Origin: Lyophyllum atratum | Taxonomy: Eukaryota; Basidiomycota; Agaricomycetes; Agaricales; Lyophyllaceae | Assembly: GCA_014905825.1 (NCBI GenBank) | Contig: JACGCN010000002.1 | Span: 310,001 to 374,000 of the forward strand | Direction of reading: 5' to 3' | Length of the DNA stretch: 64,000 bases | Part shown: positions 10,503 through 22,500 of the stretch, piece by piece | How the letters are laid out: each line of letters starts with the position of its first letter | Position numbering within the stretch: the stretch's first letter is position 1 | Program-made: the position numbers and the translations under genes | Notes under the pieces: model-generated | Told to the model about the DNA's origin: nothing | The model's input: only the letters and a program-made list of their open reading frames with translations | Databases searched by the model: none

Positions 10503-13373
10503 TCAATACCGTCGGCCAGGGCGCCCCCCTCCCGGGCCCTGGTACGGTCCATAATCCGGAGGAGGGCGGCCACCTGCAGCAGTAGAGTAGACAATGTAAG
10601 AAGACCCGATACGAAGGGAAGAAGGGAGAGGGGGTACGTACCACCTCGAGGCGGCGTAGGGGCCGGCGGCGATTTCAGTCTACCACTACTAGGTATTACA
10701 GCGTTTCTAAATAGGTTCATCAAATCTTCGGTCCTGAACACAGGGCCTACACAAAACACCACACCCATCAGCTTCATACCAATCCTGAAATCGTGGCACA
10801 TACCATCAAACGCATTGGACGCAGGCAGCTCCCCGACGAACCACGAGATCACATTCGGTATCGTCGCAATCCTCGGCTTCTCCTCCTCCCTCTCCATCAT
10901 CCTCGGCGGCGGGAGCGGCGCCCGCTCCCGATCCCGCTGCTCCCACGACGACGGCGGCGGCGACCTCCTACGGGGCGGCGGCGGCTCCCACCTATCGCGC
11001 TCCCGCTCCGCCCTCGCCGGCGGGGGCGACAGCGGCCGCGCACGTTTATGCGACTGGCTGTAGTCCCCCCCGCCTCCGCGCTCGTCGCGCTTGTTCCGGT
11101 AATCAGGCGAGGCAGGGCGTTTGTGCACGATATTGGCGGCTGCTACCATGGCGGTGTTGGAGGAGGCGATGGATTGCTGCGTCTCTGTGCGTCCGAGGCC
11201 CTGGCCCTGGCCGTGTGCGGGGGTGGTGGCTTTGCGCGCCATGGCGAAGCCGAGGTCGCGCGCGGCGATGGCGTCGGTGCCGAGGTAGATGTGGCGTTGC
11301 GCGAAGCGCTTGATAGGGGGGTCTGGAGACATTTAGCCAAGATAAAGATGGGGGATTGGGAAGTGGCGTACCAGAAGGGTAGACTTCGGCGATACGTTTC
11401 TCGAGCTTCTGGGCAGCGTCCAGGTCGCCGTATTGATACTCGTACCTTGCCCATCGTTCCCAGAGCGGGCGGGCACGTTCGGGCGGGAAGGTGGCGATGA
11501 CACGCTCGAAGAGGGCTCGGGCATCTGAGCACGCAACTAGATGAGTATGGGGAACGTTAGGCAGTACGGGAGGGACTCACTGTTCTCATCGTTGATCGAA
11601 ATGAGGAAGCCGAGATACCTTAGAACGTATTCGATCTCATCTCCAAAAAGATCCAAACCTTTTTCGAAGATCCTACTGGCGACGGCCTTATCATCTGAGC
11701 AATGGTACTCCATCAAAGCTGAACAAACGAAGCCATCAGAAATATCTTTCATGAAATTGAAGAAAGGGTCATACCAGCAGCCTCATAAACCGTCCATGGC
11801 ACCCATCGGTCCTTCCTGGCCTTCCCAAACACAGCACGCGATGACTTGACGCCCTCTGCTCTCCGCCCGAATCTCATATACACAATATACGCCAGTCCAT
11901 ACTCCGTCCGCCTCTCGGACAGCTCAGAGCCCTTTGGCGGCTTTTCATCCGATGCCTGAGTATTGAACGACGAACTCGCCGACTGCGTGCCCGCCTCAGT
12001 GACTCCCGCAGCAGCAGCACCGGGTGCAGACCCATTCGAGCTGAACGACGTGTCCTCCGGCTTGCCCTGAGCTTCAAGTACTTCAAGGGACGAGCGCAAG
12101 ATTCCAAGATACTTCTCGAACGTGGCGTGCACCTCCGCAAAGTCCTTTTTGACTTCCAGCGCCTCGGCATACGCGAAAGTGAGAAGAAAGCTAGCGGGGT
12201 TCGCCTCCATGCCCGCGCGCAGGATCGACAGCGCCTCCTCGTGCTTCCCCACGCTGCTCGTCCAGGTGTACGCCATGAACCAGATCTCCGTGTAATACCG
12301 CATACGGATCACCGCCTTGCGGTACACTCCTTGTATGCGCGACACCAGCACCGCCCGGTCCTTGTCCTCCACCTCGAGCGGGTTGCTCTCTTCCCACTTG
12401 AGGTAGGCCTTCCACTTGCCTACGAGCGCGCGCTCGCCTGCCGTGAACGTCGGGAGCGACGGCAGGAGGAGTTCTGGTCGGTTCGGCGCGGATGGGGGCG
12501 GTATGGGGTATAGGGTGGCTACGTGGTTTGTGAGTTGACGGAGTGTGGTGCGCGCTTGCATGTGCGAAGGGGAGAGGTCGGCCATGAATTTCTTGGCGGT
12601 GATGCGGTTGAGGCTGTTTTCGAACGCTTCGAGCTCTTGCCACAGCCCTTCGACGTTGTCGAGGGGTATTTGGACAGCGCGGTGGTATACCTTCCGGAGG
12701 GCGTCCATTTTTTGCTGCTCCTCCCATGTCGTCGTTGCTTCGCCGGAACGCAGGAACTGTATGTAGTCCCGCCAGATCTCGCCGCTCTCCTTGTCTTGTC
12801 CGACGTGGTGGAGCGCAAACTCGTAGGACTTTCGAATCGAATCACGCGTCTCAGGACCGGTGTTGACACGTCTTGACTCCTCGTTGAGTATATGCACGAG
12901 AAACAACGAGAACAAAAAACCGTACCGGACATAGGTTAGATAAAACTTCCAAAGATCCACTGACGGCGAAATCTTGAGGAACTTTATGAACAGCTCTTCC
13001 GCTTCTCCAAACGTAGCCTGGTCCTCCAAAAAGTGGCCAATGTATCGTATTTGAGCCGAAGACTAGGAATGAATCAGACACGCGGAGAAAAGAAGAACCT
13101 TGAGGCACACACGGTGTTCGGGTATTGCTGTAACAGAGCATCGAACGAGGCACGAATTTTCTCTATCTCTCCCGAATTTTCAGCGATGTCAATGAGGCGT
13201 CTCCAAGCTTCTGGATTGTGGGGCCGTTCCCTCACTTCCGCTGCGAGCTGGTCGTATTCCGTGGGTGTTGGCACCGAGTCAGGCAGTGGCTCATTTTTCA
13301 CCATGCTCAGGGCTTTGAGTATTTCGTCGGTTGGTTGCGTTTGGTCGCCTTGAAAAAAGTCCGGTTCTGCCAT
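10503..13373 (-). CDS. RNA14: mRNA 3'-end-processing protein Rna14 / CstF-77
   Basis: The ATG at 13373 gives [19 protein letters not shown]; the stop is at 10503-10505. About seven introns are inferred. Most of the protein is HAT (half-a-TPR) repeats, for example '[15 protein letters not shown]', '[15 protein letters not shown]', '[12 protein letters not shown]', '[20 protein letters not shown]', '[20 protein letters not shown]' and '[13 protein letters not shown]'. A Ser/Arg/Pro-rich linker comes next, then the C-terminal monkeytail-like block '[20 protein letters not shown]', which in the family docks Rna15 (CstF-64). The end is [18 protein letters not shown]. Rna14 is a scaffold of the CF IA cleavage and polyadenylation factor in the nucleus. 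A low-complexity Ser/Gly/Ala insert (about 12000-12060) interrupts the HAT array. Length of about 790-800 residues agrees with fungal orthologues. Confidence 0.92.
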
Positions 13374-14114
13374 AACTGCAGCTACTGGCAATGGAAAGGA
13401 AAAGTAACAGGCCAAGTTAACTAGAGAGCGACAGAGAACCCTGGGAAACGTGGAATAATCGAATACAACTTCCCACGCCGGTGCCCCAGCCCCTGTCCTC
13501 TGAGTCGATCCTTTCACGTTGGTAAACACCGACCATGGCCAGTGAAATCCTTCAAAAACGCTGATATCGAGGCCTATATCTCGTATCTCAACTTGGACAG
13601 TCGCATGCTCGATCAAGGTGCCTTATTTGTCTCTCTGACTCGACGCTCCCACAGGAAATGCAAGAGTCATCCTACTATATGGGGAGAGCCCATTCCCATC
13701 TCACATGGCGTACAGTACATGCCTATGACAAAATCAAACTGCGTAAGGGAAAAAAAAAACAGGCTCCAACAAGGACCGTATCCATGTCTGTAAATAAACG
13801 GCTTCGAGCTCGTCAATGTGCGATAAACGCAGGATACTTTACATGTTCCAGATAATCCGGAGCGACGTCAAGAGGGTAGCTTTTTCCCTCTTTTTCCGCC
13901 ATCCTACGCATTGCGTACTGCAAGTACGACGGTATCCACACACAAATGCACAATAGAAATCGATTATAGTACGACTACAAAATAGATAGACACGTAACAC
14001 GAAAATACCAAAAATACACAGACAATTCAACGCGGAGCAAATTTAACGGATGTAGGGCTTAGGTATGAAATTACAACAGAAAAACTAAAGAACCACCAAA
14101 AAACACCGCGACCT
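13374..14114. other. Intergenic region, no gene seen
   Basis: It contains the Rna14 promoter and leader and the 3' flank of the Yta7-like gene. Frames at 13542-13793 and 13658-13855 are short and featureless. An A-rich run (13750-13758) and an AT-rich stretch (13920-14100) suit a terminator/3' UTR. Confidence 0.55.
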
Positions 14115-17100
14115 CTACTGTGAAGACCCAACCTCAGCCACAAACTCCTTCACCACCCCCAACAGTTCCTCAAGCAGCGGCTGGCGGTCCCACTCCGTAC
14201 GATGGCGCCACACACATCCCAGGCACGTCGCCCGCAGCTGCTCCAGCTCCTCTATCGTCAACGCATGCGTCTCATACCGCAAGACACGCTGCAGCTCATC
14301 CACGAGCGTGTCATCGACGTGGAAGTCAGGCAATGGCGTTGGTGTGCGCTCAATGACCATGGCTATCGGTGGCGTCGGTGTATTGGGGCTCTGGAGGAGG
14401 ACATCAGGCGATTTCGTCCTGGTCCTGGACCGGGGGGCTGAAGGCGTATGAGGGCGTGACGGCACGATGGCTAGAGCTGGCAATGGGGCAGAGGAGTAGA
14501 AGATTGAAGCATCAGGTGGCGAGAGAGGATGCACAGGCGGTGTCGGGAGTCTCGGCTCGATCATGGAGGTGGTCTCTCCGGTGTAAAATGGATTTTGCTC
14601 GACGTCAGGCGACATCGGGTTGAGAAGAGCCGGGTCGAACCCCGTCGAGCGTCGCGCTGGTTCAGAAGGACCATCCACCATCATGTCCGTATCTCGAGCA
14701 TTTGGATTGAGAGCAGTCAGTTGCGCCACTGGCTCAGGCTCAGACACAAAGCGGACGCGAGGCTGTACAGCAGCCATCGGGCTGATCGAATTCAGCGGAT
14801 CATGATCCTCATCGACGGCAATCATCCTCGAACGTTTTGCATCGCGACTGTCCGCATTCTCCTCTTCGGACGCATGTTGCGAGTCGGTCGTCGCCTCATT
14901 GGACCGCTGGCGTTTCAAGCGTCGCTCCAACCGCACAGGGTCCGTGATGCCTAGTTCAGGCTGTTGTCCAGTATTACGCCCGCTCCGCCGCATGCCGTTC
15001 GCCTGGCCATTATCTTCCGGACCCTTGCCTCTTTCCTTTTCCCTCTCCTTCTCCATCTCTCTACGATGTACCTCTTGCCGCTTGCGCTCCCTCACCGCCA
15101 CCCGCTCGCACTCTATCCGGAACTGCGGGTCAAACTCTTGGATGCTAACTTGGGCCGCGGTAAACATCGCCTGAGCCTTATACAGGCGGTCCAGGTCCTC
15201 GTGAGAGCGGGCGTTCGCATTGTGCACCATCTTCCCAACGTCGTCAAGGAAGTCCTGGGGAGTAAGGTATCGTCCCTTGAAGAGGTCTGAGTGCATCTTC
15301 TCGAGGTCGACGTCGAAGAGCTGCGGGAGTCGTATGACAGCCAGCTGTTGCTGCTGTTCTTGCTGTATTTGCTCCTCGTGATGGTGGACGACCCCATTGA
15401 CGATCCCATTGGCAACGGCCTGCTCGAGAACGACGTCGGCCTGACCTTCGCCTCCGGTCATATCGATCACTCCATTGATCAGAGGCTGCTCCTCTTGTAA
15501 CGTGGGGACAGCAACAGCAGGGGCCATAGGTGGTACAACCGGAACCATAAGCTCCTCTTCAAAGTTATATTCATCCTAGGAAGAGTAAGCATACGAGAAA
15601 AAAGTTGCGTGTAGCGAGGACATACCGTTGCTCGCTTCGTGAACCTCTTAAACTTGCGTTTCAGCTCCGTCAATATCGGTCCGAGACGATACTTCAGCAG
15701 CGTGACGACCCGCTGATCGTTTTCCTCCTGCGCCGCCAACTCCGCTGTGGTAAGCTGCCGAGGCTCCAAAGGCGGTGCAATAGGCAGCTCTTCGAGCACT
15801 CTCAGCTTCCTCTTGACGCCATCCGCAAACTGGTTTGGCGGTCTCCTGACATCCGCGATAAGCGACGCGAAGAATTCTGAACGATGTGTGGAAGAGGGTG
15901 GGCTGAGCTCCACGCGGTTGTCTTTGGTGGGGCCAAACCACGCTCTGACATCGGATGGGAGTTCTTCGAAATGGCCGTCAACGACGACTAGCAGGAGGAT
16001 GGGGTCGGTGGGTGCAAGGGTGTCGAGCATCGCACGGACTGTCGAGCGAGATGTCTCAGAAACAGCAGCACACCACCCCATGAGCGACGGGATGTATATT
16101 ACAGATGGCTGGTGGCGTTTGGCTTCGACAAATAGCTGAACGATTGCGGCCTCAACAGTCTGCGATACCATGAGTAGTCTGTATATGAGTATTGTAGAAG
16201 CCTGTTGGGACTTACTCGGGTCGAGTCACTCATAAGAGAGCCGAGCTCCAGAGTCTGGATATGATATCCTTCCAAATGATGCAAGGCAGCAGCACCGACA
16301 TAGCTTTGGCCCATTCCCACTTGCCCATGCACAACTACCCGAGGACGATAGACGCGAAGTGTCTGCATAGCTGATGGATTGTCAGTATCATGACAGAAAA
16401 AAAGGGAGTCAGTAACGTACATTGCATAAACATTTCCCTCTCCAATGCTCCCTCCTCCCCATCGTCGTCTTCGAACATCGCCTCTTCCAGTGCAGTAAGC
16501 TTCTTCTCCATCGGTAGAACCCGCCCAATCACGGTCTTGATACGTTCGAGCGAGTCGTTCAACAGTGGGACGAATTGGGGAGGGAGAGGTGTCGCTGCCG
16601 AAGAAGTTGATCTTGCAGAAGAAGGTACGAGCTCTATACGAAGGTCTGAGAATATTTCATTCCTTGAGGAGCGGACGACGTACTCTTAATCGATATCATG
16701 AAGTCCCTCAACCCAACCCCAATCGTCTCAGGATTCAGCAGCAGTCTCTCATTCGTCTTGTAGATCTGGGGGTATCGCCTCTGCACCGCATTCAACGCCG
16801 CTTCCGTGCAAAGAGCCTACGGTCCATCAGCTCCAGCAAACACACAATTTCAAAGAGTAAACTTACCCTCAAATCTGCCCCTCCATACCCTTTCGTGAGC
16901 TTTGCCAGACCCTTCAACTTCTCACTCCCCTGCCACTTCGTCTTCGCCACCACCCCTTCACCCTCCTGCACCTCCCGGACCTCCTCACCCCATCCCACCC
17001 ACCCCTTCGTCATGATCCCCAAAATCCTCTCACGCGCATCGAGCCCCGGCAGTCCAAAGTAAAACTCGCGATCGAACCGCCCCGGCCTTCTCAGCGCAGG

Positions 17101-18829
17101 GTCCACAGCGTCCGGCCTATTCGTCGCGCCAATGACCACGACCTGCCCCCGCCCGTCCATGCCATCCATGAGCGCGAGGAGTGTGCTTACGATGGATGCA
17201 TGGATCTGGTCTTGCTTCGCTGAGCGCACAGGCGCAAGGCCGTCGATCTCGTCGAAGAAGATGATGGAGGGCTGCGAGGCGCGGGCTTCTTCGAAGAGGA
17301 GGCGTAGTTGGCGTTCCGCCTCGCCGACCCATTTGGAGAGGCAGTCTGCACCTTTGCGCATGAAGAAGGCTGGGGGGGAGGGTTAAATGGCAGTCTACAG
17401 GAGTTGGGTGGGGACATACAGATTGAACGGCCATCGGAACGACAGCTTGTGGCGAGAGCTCGGGCGAGAAGAGTTTTGCCTGTACCGGGAGGTCCGTGGA
17501 ATAGGACTCCTCGTGGTGGTGTGACATTAAATTTCTGGAACACTTCAGGGTATAGTAAGGGAAGAAGAGTCATTTCTTTCAATGAATGTATATCTGAGAA
17601 GCATGGTGAGCGGCCAGTGGAGGAAATGAACAAGATAACTTACGTTCATCGAGTCCACCGACTTCGTCAAATGTCACATTAACGTTGACGCCCAGAGGGT
17701 CAGCATCCGCCAGGGCTTCACCCAAACATCAGTCCCCTGTGTCACAATGAAAAGGGAATCTCTCACCTGCAGCACCTCCCACCTTCCCGAGATTAGACGG
17801 CGTTCCACCCGCGGCCAGGTCGCCACCGAGCATGCCACTTCCACCTGCCCCACCTGCTATAGCACCAAACCCAGCACCTCCAAACGGCTTTCGGGGCGTT
17901 CTGGTTGCATGATCCGAGTCCGAATCGTCGCCGCCCATCCCCATCCACCTTCCCAGTTCAGCGCCAGTCGCGCTCCACCCCAGCCCTCGACCCTTGTTCC
18001 CTCGACCATGTGCACCCCCTCCATGATACGCATTGCTCCTGCCCCCGAGCCTCCCACCACCGGGAGGCTTTGGCGGAGGCTTCCGCATCTCCTCAAGCGG
18101 GGGTGGGATGGCGTAGTTGATTCTCTGCCGCTGCCGAAGGGCGTACGGTTTGCCGTCTCCCTCGTCTTCTGCTTCAAGCTCGGGCTCAGGGGGCTCCTCG
18201 GGTTCGGATGAGGTGTGTGGAGCTTCGTCGATGGAACCATCTGCGTCTGCAGATGCACCTGAAGAGGTGTGGTGGACGTAGTCCTCTTCTTCCTGCGAGG
18301 TGCGTGCGGCGGTACGCCGGGTGAGACGTCGAGTGCGGTCAGATGGCCCCTTCTTTTCCACGTTTTTCCGGCTGGAGGAGGCAGATGGAGCTGGACGTTG
18401 TGCAAACTTCTTTCTGGAGCGGGTGAGGTTGCGGAGGTTATGGATCGGCTTGTCTTCCTCGTCGTCTTCGGTGGCAATGAAACTCGTTCTCCTTCCCCTT
18501 GTTGAATACCTGCGAGGTCCGACGTCTTCATCGTCATCCGCGTCGTGTGAGTTGCGAGATGAGCGCTTGGAGTTGGGCAGTGGATCGTCTTTGAAAATCT
18601 TCGGCAGCCCGTCTTCTTCGCTTTCCACATACGTCTTCTTAACTATTCTTCTGCCTCTCGAGCTCCTCCCATACTCAACTGGTGGTTCAGGATCCGCTTC
18701 ATCCCCGTCGTGTGCGAGCCCGTTCGGCGCTTCCATAGACCTGTCACTTTCATGATATTCCGAGCCAGATGGGCCGGCGCTGTCTGACCCTACGTGATGG
18801 CGACCAGACCTACGTAGTCCAGCAGCCAT
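14115..18829 (-). CDS. YTA7: Yta7/ATAD2-type AAA ATPase with bromodomain
   Basis: Start chosen at 18829 ([13 protein letters not shown]); an in-frame ATG at 18907 is also possible. The protein is about 1,380 residues. Order: a long acidic/basic disordered N-terminus with RRSGR and '[12 protein letters not shown]' motifs; AAA1 with Walker A 'GPPGTGKT', Walker B 'IIFFDEID', sensor '[20 protein letters not shown]' and arginine fingers; a degenerate AAA2 whose loop reads '[13 protein letters not shown]' without the Walker lysine; then a bromodomain-like stretch '[20 protein letters not shown]' to '[11 protein letters not shown]'; and a disordered Pro/Ser tail ending in a conserved helical cap. 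Yta7 and ATAD2 are chromatin-bound hexamers that evict or tune histone H3-H4 and act at boundaries. The fungal bromodomain lacks a clear acetyl-lysine-binding Asn, as known for Yta7. Confidence 0.92.
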
Positions 18830-19597
18830 GGAAGGTGGTTGTGTGGGAAAGAGGTCTTGTGGAAAATTAAAGGTTGGTTCCGATGGCAGAGAGAAACCAC
18901 CAAGCATTTAGTAGGTCAGCCCACCGGGTCACCAACAACGTCGGTGCCGATGAGGACCAAGAGTACGAAAGAGACCTGTAAGGGGTGGCGGTCAGCAAAT
19001 GCCGAATGAGGAAGTGGCATTGACACCGACTGACCTTTGCTCGAAGATGCCCAAAGCTAGTGAACACTATTATTGCACTGAGCTCGTTGCTAATGTCGAT
19101 GAGCGCGCTGGTGTCGGCGTTGTCAGGAACGATGGAGAGGACTTGGTCAGAACTGTCTCGAAACCACTTTGTTGTGGCGGTGCTTGTTTGATGTTTGTCC
19201 GTGTTAGCCGACGCCTCATGTTCTCCTCCTCACCGCCTTCCGCCTACCCTCCAAATTGTCCCATATCTCACCACCGAAGTCCCAGTCTACCCCGGCGCTG
19301 CATTTCGCTATTTGACGCATATGTTGTACGCACGTAGATGGATCCATTCCGAGCCAAATTGGCGTTGAAATAGCGCTGAAATGAGGGGAATCTAGCCTGA
19401 ATATACGGAGCTCCTTCCCTGTGATGTGGAAGTTTCAAAGAAAGGGGATTTTGTGCGAGCTCAGAGCAATTCGTGGTCTCGATAACTCCTCGATTTGTGA
19501 CATAGCGTGACTGTGACTCGCACGGACCTGTCCGAGTCACACCGGTACCCAAAAGAAACCTGGGAGACCGCCACTTGACTCAACTCTGGCCTTAGTA
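18830..19597. other. Intergenic region between Yta7-like gene and Helitron
   Basis: About 770 bp holding the Yta7-like promoter. Open frames such as 18999-19337 have no recognisable content and are interrupted across alternative frames. Nothing else is identified. Confidence 0.5.
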
Positions 19598-22500
19598 TTA
19601 GGGAATGCGCCTCGAATGCGCCACATCCTTAATATGGATCCGCCGTGCTGCGGAGAAAGCTCGCTTCGCAATCTGAACAATTTGCATAAGGCTACGTATG
19701 TACTCGATAACGACGGGCGAAATCATCAAGCCGATATTGTAAATGTTTCCCGCCTAACTTCCGTACTCGACTGAAATCCACTTGATCGACAACCATCAAA
19801 CCATCGAGTGTCTTGACCCGCGAAAGGGCGACAAAAGTCAGACCTGTTGAGAACTCCTTCTTTCCCAACCCAACCTTGATCTTATCCAACGTCAGGCCTT
19901 GAGACTTGTGCACAGTCACCGCCCATGCAAGCCGAAGAGGAAGTTGCGTTCTTGAGAGCGTCTTGCCGTGAACTTCGAAAGTGGTCTTCAGAGGAGTGAT
20001 TGGAATGATAGGTATGCCGGTAGGGAATCCTGCGCGAGGTTCTGTGTGCCAAAGTGTTGGGCCGGTGTATGTTTTGCAGGACACAAGGACCGCAAGAGGC
20101 AGCTCAGAGCGTGAGAACCCGGGTGCCCAAACAACGTCTTCAACCACGCCGGTCGTGGCGTTGACGAGGCCTGAAGAAAGTATGAGATGTCAACCTGAAG
20201 TTGGTGCAGGAGCAGAGTGGTACAAACCTTGCGCTTGCCATATATTCCGGGATATCATGACTTTGGCCCCGCGCGCGAGAATCACATGAGGCTCCAATCC
20301 ACCAGCCTCGTCAGCACCGGCTCTAGCAGCTTCGGGCCCACCGTCATGCTTGGCCTGAATCCGAGCACATGGCTGATTCAGAGATTCCAGTTGGGACAGG
20401 TTGACACCGTGAACTTCTTCCCGAGTTGTGTACAGGCAGATCGCGTCATCAAACTGACGACGCGCTTCTTGAGTGATGTTGCGCGCTGTTCGAGAATCCA
20501 GTAGGTTCCAGTCATCTATAGATAGACCACCGGCAGATGCATGTTGAAGGAGGGTTCGGAATTGTTGCTGTCGAGGGTCGTTTCCTTGTTGTCGATGGAC
20601 GATCTTCAGGCAAAAGCTTTGAGAGAAACGTCGGTATAGTATGGCACCATCTCGACTGAGTGCGCCGTTGTCAGTTACAGCTGGGGAAGGTGGGGAATAT
20701 AGCGGGGTGTCGCCGACAGGTGGGAGTTGTGCAAAGTCCCCAAATAGCGCTAGATGCAAGCCTCCAAAAGTTAAATGAGAGGATCGAGAGTGGATTTGTC
20801 GCAATCTTGAATCCACTTGAGCAAGTAATCGAAGACCAACCATGGACTTCTCATCGATGATGATGAAGTGCACACCTTTCCATTGGAGCTGGAGATTGGC
20901 AAGGCGTGTCCCAGCAAGGGGGGCAAATCCTAACAGTGGAAAAGATAACGCAGAGTGTAATGTTTGGCCCCGGATGTTTAAGGCCGCCACACCCGAGGGC
21001 GCAAGCACACGGATGGGATCCGGTTGACCATGTTCACTGGCAAGGCGACGCAATGTTTGACAGATGGCAGCGATGAGATAGGTTTTCCCACAGCCTGCCG
21101 TACCATCAACATTGAAGAGGAGCTGGGGGACATCTTGTCCAGCAAGAATTCTGTGGTACGCGGTGATGTAGGTATCATAGATTGTACGTTGTTCAGCCTC
21201 CAGTGTGTTGACATCAATCTGGGGCGCTTGATCAGGATTGATGAGTTGAGGGTCTTCACGTCGACGTTCGTCAATCCAAGTGGACATGGATTGGACGTCA
21301 TTCCATCTGGTACGCGATGCATCAACATCCCAGCCATCGTCAATAGGTCGGCGTCCGAGGTCGGCAGTTGTGTATCGCGGGACCTCTGCATTGGGATGGG
21401 CACGTGCCCAGGCCTGCCAGTCCGCCTCATCCATCTCGGCGATGTCCGGATTTAGAACATCTTCATCCTCGTCGTCGTCGTCTTCGTCGGTCAGCCTGTT
21501 CTCTTGCTCCCAGCAACGAAGAGTGTCCTTTGGATGGGCATGTTCAGCGGCCCTACAATTGGCATACACTTCTGCCCATGTTAGCTCCTCGCGATCGTGG
21601 GTCCTGATCATCTCAAGATCTGTAAAAGGATGATGGAGAATGACTTTGGTGCGACAATAGTCATCGTAGCGGGCGTCCTCAGGATTGGGCGAGTAACGAG
21701 GGTACACACGGACGACAACGTGAGTCTTTTCGCGGCGCTTCGACCATTTTCCCTTTTTCCAGCTAAAGTTCGAGAATACACCTTGCAGGGATAAATTCTT
21801 CATTTCGTCGGGTCGTTTCATGTACCTGGCAGATTCATGAGATGACTCCCGTGTAATTCATGTCATGCTTACCTTTGAATCCATGAATCACCAGTGACAG
21901 TCGGATTTTCGTTTGCATCTTCATCTTGGAACATGATTTCGTCGCCTACAGTCGGTTCCTGTACTCCAATCTCACGCATACTCCCTTCAGGACCAATGTA
22001 CAGTGTATGGAAGGTTGCCGAGGTTCGAACGAGAGGTATTCCCAAGAGGAGGTGCGCAGTTTCTTGCGCTGAGTATGTGCGCTCACCCAACATTTTGTTT
22101 AGGAGTTTTTGACAGGCGGATTGTGCAGTTCCTGCTGCATCCATGTTGCTGACAACGCTTGAAAGTAGTTCCGGAAAGGCAGGAGCTTGTTGCTCTGCTT
22201 TTGATGCGTATTTTGCGACGTAACTTTAGCACTTCGGTGAGTCGACAATTTGTTCGGATTGAAACCAATACTTACTTGATTGCTGCCTCCTCACTCATTA
22301 CAGGCTTGACGTCAATGTTTGCGCGCCATGCCAAGATCATGGCCGGGTTGTGCGTGTTCAGCAACCGATCATTCCGACGAGGCTCAAACCGGACGCGGCG
22401 CTTGCTGTCTATCCCAATCCCCGCCTCTGATCGACATTCCATCGGGTAGTCAAATCGGCAAAAAACCTGCGGCTCCTCCCGGCCAGGGACCTTTCGTTTG

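Noticed and set aside
10793..11500. A 235-codon plus-strand frame
   Set aside because: It lies antisense to Rna14 in GC-rich sequence, is Arg-rich throughout and matches nothing.
21024..21633. Plus-strand frames inside the Helitron
   Set aside because: They are antisense to the Pif1-like helicase domain.
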